64,000 nt of DNA from Cellulomonas aerilata (GCF_007991755.1 NZ_BJYY01000021.1:123397-187396); one strand, 5' to 3'; positions 48,202 through 60,034 are shown, counted from the stretch's first letter. Made by a program: numbers and translations. The notes: generated by a model not told the origin, from the letters alone.

Positions 48202-49314
48202 CTACGCCCGGCCCGGCACCACGACCCCACGCAGCACGACGGCGCGCGGGTCGGCCAGCACCCGGGCGTCCCGGCGCGGGTCGGCGTCGTACACCACGAG
48301 GTCCGCGCTCGCACCCTCCTCCAGCCCGGGGACGCCGAGGTACGCGCGGGTGCGCCAGCTCGCGGCGGCGACGACGTCGGCGTCGGGCACCCCGGCACGC
48401 AGCAGCTCGGCCGTCTCCGCCGCCAGGCGGCCGTGCTCGATGGTGCCGCCGGCGTCGGTCCCGACCAGCAGCGGAACCCCGGCGTCGTGCAGGTCGCGCA
48501 CGTGCTCGTGGCGGCGGGCGTGCATGCGCCGCATGCGGGCGGCGTAGACCGGGTAGCGGTGCGCCTGGGCGGCGATCGCCTCGAACCGCTCGACCTGGAG
48601 CAGCGTCGGGGTGACCGGGATGCGCCGGCGCGCGACCTCGTCGATCTGGTCGGGCGTGAGGCCGGTGCCGTGCTCCAGGCAGTCGACCCCGGCGGCCAGC
48701 AGCCCGGGGATCGCCTCGGTCGCGAACGTGTGCGCGGTGACGCGGGCACCGTGCTCGTGCGCGACGGCGATCGCCTCGGCGAGCACGTCGTCGGGCCACA
48801 GCGGCCGCAGGTCGGCCTCGGGCCCGAGGTCCCGGTCGATCCAGTCGGCGACGAGCTTGACCCACCCGTCCCCGCGGTCGGCCTCCTCGGCGACGGCCGC
48901 CGGCAGGTCGCTCACGGCGTCCAGCTCGCGCCCGTAGTGGCGCAGGTACCGCTTGGGGCGGGCGAGGTGGTGCCCGGAGCGGATGAGCCGGGGCAGGTCG
49001 GCGCGCGCGTGCACCCAGGCCGTGTCGGACGGCGACCCCGCGTCGCGGATCAGCAGCGTGCCGGCGTCGCGGTCGGCCAGGGCCTGCGCCTCGGCTGTCG
49101 CGGCGTCCACCGGGCCGTCGGCCCCGAGCCCGATGTGGCAGTGCACGTCGACCAGGCCGGGGACCGCCCAGCCCTCGACGGTGACGACGTCGCGCGTCAG
49201 GTGGCGGGGCACGGTCGGGCGCTCGAAGGTCACCCGGCCGTCGACCGCCCACAGCTCGCCGACCTCGCGGTCGTCGTCGAGACCGACGGTGCCGCGCACG
49301 TGGACGACGCTCAC
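48202..49314 (-). CDS. Amidohydrolase family protein
   Basis: A 370-residue metal-dependent hydrolase of the imidazolonepropionase/prolidase-like group. The metal motif HxH is in PGLVDVHCHIGLGADG; further ligand candidates are in ARVTAHTFATEAI, VDCLEHGTGL and LLVGTDAGGTIEHGRL (Asp). The end, GLEEGASADLVVYDADPRRD, is typical of amidohydrolases. The substrate is unknown. GTG 49314 is chosen because the conserved beta-sandwich begins there. It lies 34 bp after ffh in the same direction. Confidence 0.9.
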   Translation of the reverse strand: MSVVHVRGTVGLDDDREVGELWAVDGRVTFERPTVPRHLTRDVVTVEGWAVPGLVDVHCHIGLGADGPVDAATAEAQALADRDAGTLLIRDAGSPSDTAWVHARADLPRLIRSGHHLARPKRYLRHYGRELDAVSDLPAAVAEEADRGDGWVKLVADWIDRDLGPEADLRPLWPDDVLAEAIAVAHEHGARVTAHTFATEAIPGLLAAGVDCLEHGTGLTPDQIDEVARRRIPVTPTLLQVERFEAIAAQAHRYPVYAARMRRMHARRHEHVRDLHDAGVPLLVGTDAGGTIEHGRLAAETAELLRAGVPDADVVAAASWRTRAYLGVPGLEEGASADLVVYDADPRRDARVLADPRAVVLRGVVVPGRA

Positions 49315-49348
49315 CGTGGCCCCCGCACCCGCCCCGCGTGCGCCGCGG

Positions 49349-50941
49349 TCAGCGACCGAGGAACTTCTCGAGCCCGGCGGGCAGCTCGAGCTCGGCCGGG
49401 CCGACGGGCTGGTCGGGCGCGGCGCCGAGGCCGAACGCCGACCCCTGGCCGGCGCGCGGCGCCACCCCGGCGGCGCGCTGGCTCGCCAGGCGCTCCTGCT
49501 CGGCACGCTTGGCGGGGTTGCCGGACTTGCCCTTCTTGCTCCGCGGGGGCGGGGCCTGCTTGCCGCGGGCCTTCTTGCCGCCGCCCATCCCCGGCATGCC
49601 GGGCATGCCCGGCATGCCGCCGCCCTTGCTCATCTGCGCCATCATCTTCTGCGCCGCGGTGAACCGCTCCAGCAGGCCGTTGACGTCGGTCGTCGTGGTC
49701 CCGGAGCCCTTGGCGATCCGGGCCCGGCGCGAGCCGTTGATGATCTTGGGGGTGCGCCGCTCGGCGGGCGTCATGGAGCGGACGATCGCCTCGATGCGGT
49801 CGACCTCGCGCTCGTCGAAGTTCTCCAGGGCCTCCCGCATCTGGCCCATGCCCGGCAGCATGCCGAGCATCTTCTTCATCGAGCCCATCTGCTTGAGCTG
49901 CTGCATCTGGACGAGGAAGTCCTCGAGCGTGAAGCCCTCGCCGGACGCGAGCTTGGAGGCCATCGCCTCGGCCTGGTCCGCGTCGAAGGCGCGCTCGGCC
50001 TGCTCGATGAGCGTCAGGACGTCGCCCATGTCGAGGATGCGCGACGCCATGCGGTCCGGGTGGAACACCTCGAAGTCGGTGAGCTTCTCACCGGTCGAGG
50101 CGAACAGGATCGGGCGGCCGGTCACCGAGGCGACCGACAGCGCGGCACCACCGCGCGCGTCGCCGTCGAGCTTGGACAGCACGACGCCGGAGAAGCCGAC
50201 ACCGTCCAGGAATGCCTGCGCCGTGGCGACCGCGTCCTGACCGATCATCGCGTCGATGACGAAGATCGTCTCGTCCGGCTCGATCGCGTCGCGGATGTCC
50301 GCGGCCTGCTGCATGAGCTCGGCGTCCACGCCCAGGCGTCCGGCGGTGTCGACGATGACGACGTCGTGGTGGCGGCTGCGGGCGGTGGCGACACCCTCGC
50401 GGGCGACCCACACCGGGTCGCCGGTCGGCGCCTCGTACTCCGACGCGACCCCGGGGTGCGGGGCGAACACCGGCACACCGGCACGCTCGGCGACCACGCC
50501 GAGCTGGGTCACGGCGTTCGGCCGCTGCAGGTCCGCGGCGACGAGCAGCGGCGTGTGCCCCTGCGAGCGCAGGTGCAGCGCCAGCTTGCCGGCCAGCGTC
50601 GTCTTCCCCGCACCCTGCAGGCCCGCGAGCATGATGACGGTCGGGGGGTTCTTGGCCAGCCGCAGCTGGCGGGTGGCCCCGCCGAGGATCCCGACGAGCT
50701 CCTCGTTGACGATCTTGACGACCTGCTGCGCGGGGTTGAGCGCCCCGGAGACCTCCGCGGAGAGCGCACGCTCGCGCACGGAGGCGGTGAAGGCGCGCAC
50801 CACGCTGACGGCGACGTCGGCGTCGAGCAGGGCACGACGGATCTCGCGCACGGTGGCGTCGATGTCCGCCTCGGACAGCCGCCCCTTGGTGCGCAGGTTC
50901 TTGAAGGTCGACGTCAGTCGGTCGGACAGGCTCGCGAACAC
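49349..50941 (-). CDS. ffh: Signal recognition particle protein Ffh
   Basis: Ffh binds 4.5S RNA and signal sequences and targets ribosomes to FtsY. The NG domain has LAGLQGAGKTTLAGKLALHL (G1), DLQRPNAVTQLGVV, VDTAGRLGVD and SKLDGDARGGAALS. The methionine-rich M domain (MQQLKQMGSMKKMLGMLPGM) follows, then a Gly-Met-Pro repeat and a basic tail. The 530-residue length is usual for actinobacteria. It starts at GTG 50941 behind GAGGAA. Confidence 0.97.
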   Translation of the reverse strand: MFASLSDRLTSTFKNLRTKGRLSEADIDATVREIRRALLDADVAVSVVRAFTASVRERALSAEVSGALNPAQQVVKIVNEELVGILGGATRQLRLAKNPPTVIMLAGLQGAGKTTLAGKLALHLRSQGHTPLLVAADLQRPNAVTQLGVVAERAGVPVFAPHPGVASEYEAPTGDPVWVAREGVATARSRHHDVVIVDTAGRLGVDAELMQQAADIRDAIEPDETIFVIDAMIGQDAVATAQAFLDGVGFSGVVLSKLDGDARGGAALSVASVTGRPILFASTGEKLTDFEVFHPDRMASRILDMGDVLTLIEQAERAFDADQAEAMASKLASGEGFTLEDFLVQMQQLKQMGSMKKMLGMLPGMGQMREALENFDEREVDRIEAIVRSMTPAERRTPKIINGSRRARIAKGSGTTTTDVNGLLERFTAAQKMMAQMSKGGGMPGMPGMPGMGGGKKARGKQAPPPRSKKGKSGNPAKRAEQERLASQRAAGVAPRAGQGSAFGLGAAPDQPVGPAELELPAGLEKFLGR

Positions 50942-50982
50942 CGCTGATTCCTCACGTTCGCTGGTCGATCACGGGACGCCCC

Positions 50983-50988
50983 AGACTA
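50983..50988 (-). promoter_or_regulatory. Candidate ffh -10 element TAGTCT
   Basis: TAGTCT matches TANNNT and would start a transcript with a ~35-nt leader that contains the GAGGAA ribosome-binding site. No clear -35. Confidence 0.35.
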
Positions 50989-51026
50989 CCTGCGTCCCCG
51001 AGGGCCGGACGTGGAGGGCTCCGCGC

Positions 51027-52895
51027 TCACGCCCCCCGCCGCTCCGGCTGCCCGTCGGCATGCCGCTGGGCAGGCCCCTCGGCAGCCCTCTCGGCATGTC
51101 CCACCTCGAGCGCGAGCGCCGCCCGGGCCGTCAGGCCGTCGACGAGCCGGGCCCGCCAGGCCGTCCACGCCGTGGGACCCGCCGCGGACGCGTCCGCCTC
51201 GGTCAGGGCCCGCAGCAGCTCCAGCACGTCGGGCCGGTGGTCGACGGCGTCCAGCAGCTCGCGCAGCGTCGCGGGGTCGTCCGGGTCCCGGGTGGTCGCC
51301 AGCTCGGCCAGCGTCAGGTGGTGGCGCACGAGGCGCATGGCGTCGGCGGTGTCGCGGGCCCGGACCCCCATGCGGGTGAGGATGACCCCGACCAGGCGCT
51401 CACCCTCCCGGGAGTGGTCCCGGACGCCGGCGCGCTTGCCGATGTCGTGCAGCAGGGCCGTCAGCAGCAGCGTCTCGGGGCGGCGCACGTCACGCCGCAT
51501 CCGCCCCGCGATCGCGACGGTCTCGACGAGGTGACGGTCCACCGTGTGCCGGTGGATCGCCGCGCGCTGCGGCCGGTTGCGCACCCCGGCCCACTCCGGG
51601 ATCCAGGTCGTCACGACGCCGGCCAGGTCCAGGGCCTCCCACACCGGCACCTGCGCACGCCCGGACGCGAGCAGCTGGCCGAACGCCTCCCGTGCAGGTG
51701 GCGGCCACGGCTCCGGCAACGACGGCGTCTGGGTCAGGCTCGCCACGGTGACCGGGGACAGCGTCAGCCCGGTGCGGGCGGACGTCGCCGCGGCGCGCAG
51801 TGACAGCAGCGGGTCCGACGCCGGCTGCGCGTCGACGGCCAGCAGCAGCTCGCCGTCGTGCTCCACCAGCCCCTCCCCCACCGACCGCAGCCGCGGGGCG
51901 CCCCGTCGGCCACGGACCAGCACCGGACGGCGGGTGACCAGCGGCCGCTGCAGGGCCTGGCGCGCGTTGCGGACGGTGGTGTCCAGCGCGTAGGAGATCA
52001 CCCGGCCGGCCTCGGCGACGCTGGCGAGCAGGTCGTCCGCGTCACCCAGGCCGAGCAGCTCGGCGACCTCGTCCTGGTCGGCCAGCAGCAGCCTGTTGGT
52101 GTGCCGCCGGGTCACCACCTGCAGGGCGTCGCGCACGTCCAGCAGGTGCTCGTAGGCGTGGTCGACCGAGCCGTGGGGCCGGTCGGTGAGCCAGGTGGCG
52201 GCGAGCGCGGTCAGCACGACGGCGTCGCGGATGCCGCCGCGGGCCTCCTTTAGGTCCGGCTCGAGCAGGTACGCGAGCTCGCCGTGACGCTCCGCGCGCT
52301 GCTTGGTGGTGCTCAGCAGCTCGGGCAGGCGGCGCCGGGCGGCGGCGCGCCAGTCGGTGAGCAGGGCCGACGTCGCGCGGTGGACGACGAGCGCGTCCCC
52401 GGCGACCGGCCGCAGGTCCAGCAGGCCGACGGCGGCGGGCAGGTCCTTGGACGCGACCTGGCGGCACTGCGCCAGGGACCGCACGGAGTGGTCGAGGTCC
52501 AGCCCGGCGTCCCAGATGGGGTACCAGAGCCGCTCGGCCAGCCGGGTCAGGTCCTCGGCGCTGCGCCCCCGTCCGTCGTGGACGAGCAGCAGGTCCAGGT
52601 CGCTGCAGGGGCTGGCGTCCCGTCGCCCGATGCTGCCCACCGCGCCGAGGGCGACGCCGTCGGTGTGCGGCAAGTCCGCGGTCGCCTGGTCCCACAGCTC
52701 GGCCAGCCGGGCCGAGACGAGCTCGGTCACCGCCGTCCGGCGCTGCGGGCCCGGGGTGGACGTCCGGCTCAGCCGCGTGGCGAGGTCGAGCCGCTCGGCC
52801 TTGAGGCCCCGCACCCCGGACGGGGGGCGCGGGACCTCCAGGTCGTCGTCGGACGCGCCCCCGGGGCCGTGCGCGGGCATCGGGGTCGCGGTCAT
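51027..52895 (-). CDS. glnD: PII uridylyl/adenylyltransferase GlnD lacking ACT domains
   Basis: GlnD modifies the PII protein in response to nitrogen status; in actinobacteria the modification is adenylylation. The nucleotidyltransferase motif is [21 protein letters not shown], and the HD domain, which removes the modification, has [15 protein letters not shown] and [11 protein letters not shown]. The 622-residue protein stops right after the region preceding the two C-terminal ACT domains. Typical GlnD is about 800-890 residues. Only 85 bp separate it from ffh, so the ACT part is absent rather than frameshifted. It is 2 bp after glnK in amtB-glnK-glnD. Confidence 0.94.
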   Translation of the reverse strand: MTATPMPAHGPGGASDDDLEVPRPPSGVRGLKAERLDLATRLSRTSTPGPQRRTAVTELVSARLAELWDQATADLPHTDGVALGAVGSIGRRDASPCSDLDLLLVHDGRGRSAEDLTRLAERLWYPIWDAGLDLDHSVRSLAQCRQVASKDLPAAVGLLDLRPVAGDALVVHRATSALLTDWRAAARRRLPELLSTTKQRAERHGELAYLLEPDLKEARGGIRDAVVLTALAATWLTDRPHGSVDHAYEHLLDVRDALQVVTRRHTNRLLLADQDEVAELLGLGDADDLLASVAEAGRVISYALDTTVRNARQALQRPLVTRRPVLVRGRRGAPRLRSVGEGLVEHDGELLLAVDAQPASDPLLSLRAAATSARTGLTLSPVTVASLTQTPSLPEPWPPPAREAFGQLLASGRAQVPVWEALDLAGVVTTWIPEWAGVRNRPQRAAIHRHTVDRHLVETVAIAGRMRRDVRRPETLLLTALLHDIGKRAGVRDHSREGERLVGVILTRMGVRARDTADAMRLVRHHLTLAELATTRDPDDPATLRELLDAVDHRPDVLELLRALTEADASAAGPTAWTAWRARLVDGLTARAALALEVGHAERAAEGPAQRHADGQPERRGA

Positions 52896-52897
52896 CG

Positions 52898-54603
<1,706 letters not shown>

Positions 54604-54690
54604 CGAGATCGCCTCTCCGAAATCGCCAGCCGGTCGGCTGGATCCGGGCTCCACCCTCCGGGACGGCGATTTCGGCGGCGCACCTGGCGT

Positions 54691-54737
54691 GTTACCGGCA
54701 GGTGACAGTCGCCGCGCGCGCGTAAAGATCGTGTTTC
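54691..54737 (-). promoter_or_regulatory. GlnR-like operator upstream of amtB
   Basis: On the minus strand GTCAC-n6-GTAAC (54691-54706) matches the actinobacterial GlnR box GTNAC-n6-GNAAC exactly. A second, weaker pair GAAAC-n6-TTTAC (54722-54737) lies 15 bp away. Position ahead of amtB-glnK-glnD fits nitrogen control. The consensus is quoted from memory of Streptomyces and Mycobacterium GlnR. Confidence 0.55.
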
Positions 54738-54776
54738 CCCGCTGGCGCGGCGGGCATGAGCGGGTCCCGGGACGCG

Positions 54777-55970
54777 TCAGGCGACGCCGAGCAGCCCGTC
54801 GACGAAGTCCTCCGGCTCGAACGGCGCCAGGTCGTCGGCGCCCTCCCCGAGCCCGACGAGCTTGACCGGCACGCCGAGCTCGCGCTGGACCGCCACGACG
54901 ATGCCGCCCTTGGCGGTGCCGTCGAGCTTGGTCAGCACGATCCCGGTGACGCCGGCGACCTCGGCGAACACGCGCGCCTGGTTCAGCCCGTTCTGCCCGG
55001 TGGTCGCGTCCAGGACGAGCAGCACCTCGGTCAGCGGCGCCTCCTTGGTGATGACGCGCCGGATCTTGCCCAGCTCGTCCATGAGGCCGGCCTTGTTCTG
55101 CAGCCGCCCCGCGGTGTCCACCAGGACGACGTCCGCGCCGGTCTCGCGGCCGTGACGCACGGCGTCGAAGGCGACGGCGGCCGGGTCGGCGCCGTCCCGG
55201 TCCGAGCGGACCGTGTGGACGCCCACGCGCGAGCCCCAGGTGGTCAGCTGGTCCGCCGCCGCCGCGCGGAACGTGTCGGCCGCGCCGAGCACGACCGTGC
55301 TGCCCTCGGCCACCAGCACGCGCGCCAGCTTGCCCACCGTGGTGGTCTTGCCGGTGCCGTTGACGCCCACGACCAGCACGACGGCCGGGACCTGCCGGGA
55401 CCCGTCGTCGGTCAGGCCCGGCACCGTGTTGAGCGAGCGGTCCAGGGACGGGTCGACGAGCTCGATCAGCTGGTCGCGCAGGATGGCGCGCACGACCGCC
55501 GGGTCCTTGACGCCCTCGACCCGGACGCGCGAGCGCAGCGCGTCGATGAGCTCGCCGGTGGGTCCGGCACCGACGTCGGCCAGCAGCAGCGTCTCCTCGA
55601 GCTCGTCCCAGTCGTCCTCGGTGAGGTGGTCGCGGGACAGGACGGCGAGCAGGCGTGCCCCCAGCGGGGACCCGGACCGGGCGAGCCGGCCGCGCAGCCG
55701 TGCGAGGCGGCCCAGCACCGGCTCGGGGACGTCGAGGGTCGGGGCGGGTCGCTCCAGGACGTCGACACCGGTCGGCGCCGCGCCGACCACGTCGGCGTCG
55801 CCGTCGACGTCGCGTGCGGGTGCCGGGCTGGGGACGCGGCGTGCGGTGGTGGGTGCGGGCGGCTGCGCGGGGCCGCGGCCGCGACGGCGGACCAGCACAC
55901 CGGTCGCCGTGCCCACGACGGCCAGCGCCGGCAGACCGATGGCCAGGAGGAGTTCGAGGGTCTCGTTCAC
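54777..55970 (-). CDS. ftsY: Signal recognition particle receptor FtsY
   Basis: FtsY is the membrane receptor GTPase for SRP. A hydrophobic N-terminal anchor (LLLAIGLPALAVVGTATGVLV) is followed by a variable linker and the NG domain: VVGVNGTGKTTTVGKLARVL (G1), GAADTFRAAAADQL, DTAGRLQNKAGLMDEL and TKLDGTAKGGIVVAVQ. I prefer GTG 55970 because CAGGAT ends 7 nt before it; ATG 55979 is three codons upstream and has no ribosome-binding site. Length 397 residues. Confidence 0.95.
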   Translation of the reverse strand: MNETLELLLAIGLPALAVVGTATGVLVRRRGRGPAQPPAPTTARRVPSPAPARDVDGDADVVGAAPTGVDVLERPAPTLDVPEPVLGRLARLRGRLARSGSPLGARLLAVLSRDHLTEDDWDELEETLLLADVGAGPTGELIDALRSRVRVEGVKDPAVVRAILRDQLIELVDPSLDRSLNTVPGLTDDGSRQVPAVVLVVGVNGTGKTTTVGKLARVLVAEGSTVVLGAADTFRAAAADQLTTWGSRVGVHTVRSDRDGADPAAVAFDAVRHGRETGADVVLVDTAGRLQNKAGLMDELGKIRRVITKEAPLTEVLLVLDATTGQNGLNQARVFAEVAGVTGIVLTKLDGTAKGGIVVAVQRELGVPVKLVGLGEGADDLAPFEPEDFVDGLLGVA

Positions 55971-56014
55971 ACCCGACATCCTGTCAGTCGTGAACCGTCC
56001 GGCTCACGGGCGGG

Positions 56015-56359
56015 TCAGCGGCGGGTCAGGGCCGACACGCCGCGGGTGGCGCGCTCGCGGGCGCGGGCCAGGGTCTCGGTCAGGTCCTCGACGGCGAGGT
56101 AGGCCGGGTCGTCGACCTCGGCCGCGGCCAGCAGCTCGTCGAGCGAGGTCTCGACCGGCTCGTCGGAGTCGTCGCCGGCGTCGGCGCGCGCGTCGTCCCC
56201 CGGCGCCGTCCGGCGGGTCCGGAGCGCACGCAGCCCGGCGACCAGGTGGCGGAAGAACCCGCGCAGGCTCCCGGTGCGCCCCCCGGCCGAGCCGGCGACG
56301 ACCAGCACGGCGGCGGCCGCCACGAGGGCGAGGAACGTCCAGACGACGAGCGTGAGCAT
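56015..56359 (-). CDS. Small single-pass membrane protein
   Basis: Unrecognised 114-residue protein between smc and ftsY. One N-terminal membrane segment (LTLVVWTFLALVAAAAVLVVAG) is followed by a charged cytoplasmic-type region with an acidic stretch and a helical end, LAVEDLTETLARARERATRG. No enzymatic motif. Same strand and direction as its neighbours, 35 bp from ftsY, so probably co-transcribed with it. Confidence 0.7.
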   Translation of the reverse strand: MLTLVVWTFLALVAAAAVLVVAGSAGGRTGSLRGFFRHLVAGLRALRTRRTAPGDDARADAGDDSDEPVETSLDELLAAAEVDDPAYLAVEDLTETLARARERATRGVSALTRR

Positions 56360-56463
56360 GCGCCGATCCTCCCAGACGGGCCCGGGCACGTGCGTCAGGA
56401 GCCCACCGGTGGAGACGGCGCGTCGCGCGCGACGGCGCGTCGCCGAGCCGCCCGCCCGCGTGC

Positions 56464-59400
56464 TCAGGCGCTGACGTCGTCCCGCATCCGCTGGCTGATG
56501 ACCGTGGTGACGCCGTCGCCGCGCATCGTGACGCCGTACAGGACGTCGGCGATCTCCATCGTGCGCTTCTGGTGCGTGACGACGATGAGCTGGCTGTCCT
56601 CCTGCAGCTCGCGGAAGATGTCCAGCAGCCGGCCCAGGTTGGCGTCGTCGAGCGCCGCCTCGACCTCGTCCATGACGTAGAAGGGGCTCGGTCGCGCCTT
56701 GAAGATCGACACGAGCAGCGCGACCGCGGTCAGCGACCGCTCGCCGCCGGACAGCAGGGACAGCCGCTTGACCTTCTTGCCGGCCGGCCGGGCCTCCACC
56801 TCGATGCCGGTGGTCAGCATGTCGTCCGGCTCGGTGAGCACCAGGCGGCCCTCGCCGCCGGGGAACAGGCGCGGGAAGACGCGGTCGAACTGCGCCGCGG
56901 TGTCCCGGTAGGCGTCGGCGAACACCTGCTCCACCCGCGCGTCGATCTCCTTGACGATGTCGAGCAGGTCGGCGCGGGACTTCTTGAGGTCGGCGAGCTG
57001 GTCGGTGAGGAACTTGTGCCGCTCCTCCAGCGCCGCGAACTCCTCCAGCGCCAGCGGGTTCACCCGCCCCATCTGGGCCAGCGTCCGCTCGGCGGCGCGC
57101 AGACGCTTCTCCTGCTCGGCGCGCACGTACGGCACCTCGCGCGGCGCGTCGTCCGACGCGGGGGCCAGGACCGGCACCGGTCGGTGCGGGCCGAACTCGT
57201 CGACGAGCACCCCCGGGTCCATGCCGAGGTCGTCCACGGCCCTCGCCTGCAGCTGCTCCAGGCGCAGCAGCTGCTGCGCGCGTGCCACCTCGTCGCGGTG
57301 CGCGACGTCGGTCAGCTCCGCCAGCCGTGCCGCGAGGGAGTCGACCTCCGCACGCAGCGCGACGACCGCGGCGTCCCGCTCCGCGCGCGCCGCCTCCGCC
57401 GCCTCCCGCTCGAGGCCGGCGGTCTGGAGCGAGCGGTCGAGCACCGCCAGCGTGCGGACGGCTCCGGCGCGGACCGCCTCGGCCCGCTGCGCCTGCCGGA
57501 CCCGCACCCGCTCGCGCTGCGCGGCGCGGGCCCGCGCCTCGCGCTCCGCCTGGGCGGCGCGCTGCAGGGACTGCGCACGGCCGGCCAGCGCCCGCGCCCG
57601 CTCCTCGCTGGTGCGCAGAGCCAGTCGGGCCTCGGTCTCCCGGGCACGCGCGGCCGTGGCCACCGCGGCCAGCCGGTCCCGCGCGGCGGTGCCGTCCTCG
57701 ATCGCGGCCTCGGACTCGGCCGGCGCCGCCTCCGCGGCGGCGAGCCGCCCGGTGAGCTCGGCCAGCTCGGCCTGGACGGTGGCGAGCGACTCGGTCGCCA
57801 CCGTGAGGGAACGCTGCACGCGCTCCGCCTCGGCCCGCGCGGCCCGGGCGGTCGCACCCAGGTGCCCGAGCTGCTCGGCGACCGCCGCGAGGGCCGCGTC
57901 GGACTCGTTGAGGCGGTCCAGGGTGCGCGCGTAGGCGTCCTCGGCGACCGCGAGCGCCTCGGTCGCCCCGCTCAGCTCGAACTGGGCGCGCTCCCCCCGG
58001 GCGACGGCGTCGTCCCGGGCCGTCCTCGCCTCGTCGAGCGCCGCCTGCAGGTGCAGCACGCTGGGCGCGGTCGCCGACCCGCCGGACGCGCGCAGACCCG
58101 ACAGGAGGTCGCCGGTCGACGTGGCGACGGTGGCGGACGGGTCGGTCGCCACCAGCGCCCGGCCGGTCGCCAGGTCGTCGACGACCAGCACGTGGCCGAG
58201 CAGGGCGTCCACCGCGCCCTGCAGGTGCGCGGGGCCGCGGACCAGGTCGGTGGCACGGCGGGCGCCCGCCGGGACGCCGTCCGCCCCGGCCTCGGCTCCC
58301 CCCGCCGCCGACCCCACGACGAGCGTCGCCCGTCCCGCGTCCTGCGCGCGCAGCCATCGCAGGGCGTCCACGGCGGCGTCCACGGAGTCCACGACCACGG
58401 CGTCGGCGGCGACACCCAGCGCGGCGGCGATCGCGTCCTCGTACCCGGCCTCGATGCTCAGCAGGGCCGCGAGGGACCCGAGCGTGCCGGTGACGTCGGC
58501 CGTGCCGAGCAGCGCGCCGGCGCCGTCCTTGCGGTCCAGGCTCAGCTCGAGGGTCTCGATCCGGGACGCGACCGCGGCGCGGTCGCGCTCGGCGACCTGC
58601 ATCCGCTCGCGGACGTCGGCGAGCGCGGCGGTCGCCTGCTCGACGGCGTCGGCGGCCGCCTCGTGCTCGGCGTCGAGCCCCTCCTCGCCCTCCTCCACGC
58701 CGGCGACCTGCGTCTCCAGGGCGGCGAAGTCGCTGGTGGCCTGCGCTCCGCGGCGCTCGGCCTCGGCCAGCGCCTCGCGCAGCCGGCCGATCTCGTTCTC
58801 GGTGGCCTCGACGCGGCTGCGGCGGGCGGCGACCTGGCCGGCGAGCCGGGCCAGGCCCTCCCGGCGGTCGGCGGCGGCCCGCAGCGCGGTCGCCAGCGTC
58901 CGCTCCGCGGTGGCGGCCGCCCCCTCGGCCCCTTCCCGCTCGGCGACGGCGGCGGCGAGGGAGGAGCGGGCGGCGTCCACCTCGGCGGTCAGCTCGGCCT
59001 CGGCGGCGCGGGCGCGCTCGGCCTGGGCCTCCAGGTCCTGCGGGTCGCGTCCGGACTCCGGCTCCCGTGCGGACGACCCGAGCAGGCGCAGCCGCTCCGA
59101 GGCCAGGGTCGACGTCGAGCGCAGCCGCTCGCGCAGCGAGGAGAGCCGGTACCAGACCTCGCTCGCCTCGGACAGCGCGGGCGCGGCCTCGGCGGCCTCC
59201 CGCTCGAGGTCCGCCAGCCGGCGGCGGGCCTCGGTGAGCGCCCGCTCGGCCTCCTCGCGACCGGCCCGCAGCAGCGACTCGTCGGCCATCTCCTGCTCGA
59301 GCGTCGACGTGAGCTGTGCGAGGTCGTCCGCGAGCAGCCGGGAGCGCGCGTCGCGCAGGTCGCTCTGGACGACCTGGGCCCGGCGGGCGACCTCGGCCTG

Positions 59401-60021
59401 CTTGCCGAGCGGGCCGAGCTGGCGGCGGATCTCCGAGGTGAGGTCGCCCAGTCGCGTGAGGTTGGCCTGCATCCCGTCGAGCTTGCGCAGCGCGCGCTCC
59501 TTGCGCTTGCGGTGCTTGAGGACGCCGGCGGCCTCCTCGATGAAGCCGCGGCGCTCCTCGGGGGTCGCGCGCAGGACGGCGTCCAGCTGGCCCTGGCCGA
59601 CGATGACGTGCATCTCGCGGCCCAGGCCCGAGTCGGAGAGCAGGTCCTGGATGTCCAGCAGCCGGCAGGAGCTGCCGTTGATGGCGTACTCCGAGCCGCC
59701 GTTGCGGAACAGGGTCCGGGAGATCGTGACCTCGGTGTACTCGATCGGCAGGGCGCCGTCGGAGTTGTCGATGGTCAGCGCGACCTCGGCACGGCCCAGC
59801 GGGGCGCGCCCGGACGTGCCGGCGAAGATGACGTCCTCCATCTTGCCCCCGCGCAGGGACTTCGCGCCCTGCTCCCCCATGACCCACGCGAGCGCGTCGA
59901 CGACGTTGGACTTCCCCGAGCCGTTCGGCCCGACGACGCAGGTGACCCCGGGCTCGAAGCTCAGCGTCGTCGCCGAGGCGAACGACTTGAACCCGCGCAG
60001 GGTGAGCGTCTTCAGGTGCAC
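56464..60021 (-). CDS. smc: Chromosome segregation protein SMC
   Basis: SMC is the ATPase of the condensin-like complex with ScpA/ScpB. The 1185-residue protein has Walker A at residues 31-38 (GPNGSGKS) and the N-terminal FAGTSGRAPLGRAEV. Two long coiled coils of Ala/Glu/Arg-rich heptads flank a hinge around residues 500-640. The C-terminal signature is LSLLSGGERSLTAVALL, with Walker B FYVMDEVEAALDDANL. It starts at GTG 60021, 7 nt after TAGGCT. Confidence 0.97.
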   Translation of the reverse strand: MHLKTLTLRGFKSFASATTLSFEPGVTCVVGPNGSGKSNVVDALAWVMGEQGAKSLRGGKMEDVIFAGTSGRAPLGRAEVALTIDNSDGALPIEYTEVTISRTLFRNGGSEYAINGSSCRLLDIQDLLSDSGLGREMHVIVGQGQLDAVLRATPEERRGFIEEAAGVLKHRKRKERALRKLDGMQANLTRLGDLTSEIRRQLGPLGKQAEVARRAQVVQSDLRDARSRLLADDLAQLTSTLEQEMADESLLRAGREEAERALTEARRRLADLEREAAEAAPALSEASEVWYRLSSLRERLRSTSTLASERLRLLGSSAREPESGRDPQDLEAQAERARAAEAELTAEVDAARSSLAAAVAEREGAEGAAATAERTLATALRAAADRREGLARLAGQVAARRSRVEATENEIGRLREALAEAERRGAQATSDFAALETQVAGVEEGEEGLDAEHEAAADAVEQATAALADVRERMQVAERDRAAVASRIETLELSLDRKDGAGALLGTADVTGTLGSLAALLSIEAGYEDAIAAALGVAADAVVVDSVDAAVDALRWLRAQDAGRATLVVGSAAGGAEAGADGVPAGARRATDLVRGPAHLQGAVDALLGHVLVVDDLATGRALVATDPSATVATSTGDLLSGLRASGGSATAPSVLHLQAALDEARTARDDAVARGERAQFELSGATEALAVAEDAYARTLDRLNESDAALAAVAEQLGHLGATARAARAEAERVQRSLTVATESLATVQAELAELTGRLAAAEAAPAESEAAIEDGTAARDRLAAVATAARARETEARLALRTSEERARALAGRAQSLQRAAQAEREARARAAQRERVRVRQAQRAEAVRAGAVRTLAVLDRSLQTAGLEREAAEAARAERDAAVVALRAEVDSLAARLAELTDVAHRDEVARAQQLLRLEQLQARAVDDLGMDPGVLVDEFGPHRPVPVLAPASDDAPREVPYVRAEQEKRLRAAERTLAQMGRVNPLALEEFAALEERHKFLTDQLADLKKSRADLLDIVKEIDARVEQVFADAYRDTAAQFDRVFPRLFPGGEGRLVLTEPDDMLTTGIEVEARPAGKKVKRLSLLSGGERSLTAVALLVSIFKARPSPFYVMDEVEAALDDANLGRLLDIFRELQEDSQLIVVTHQKRTMEIADVLYGVTMRGDGVTTVISQRMRDDVSA

Positions 60022-60028
60022 GCTGCAG

Positions 60029-60034
60029 AGCCTA
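60029..60034 (-). promoter_or_regulatory. -10 element TAGGCT for leaderless smc
   Basis: TAGGCT ends 7 nt before the smc GTG; CTGCAGC between them is not a ribosome-binding site. The presumed -35 falls inside the ndk terminator hairpin. Confidence 0.6.
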
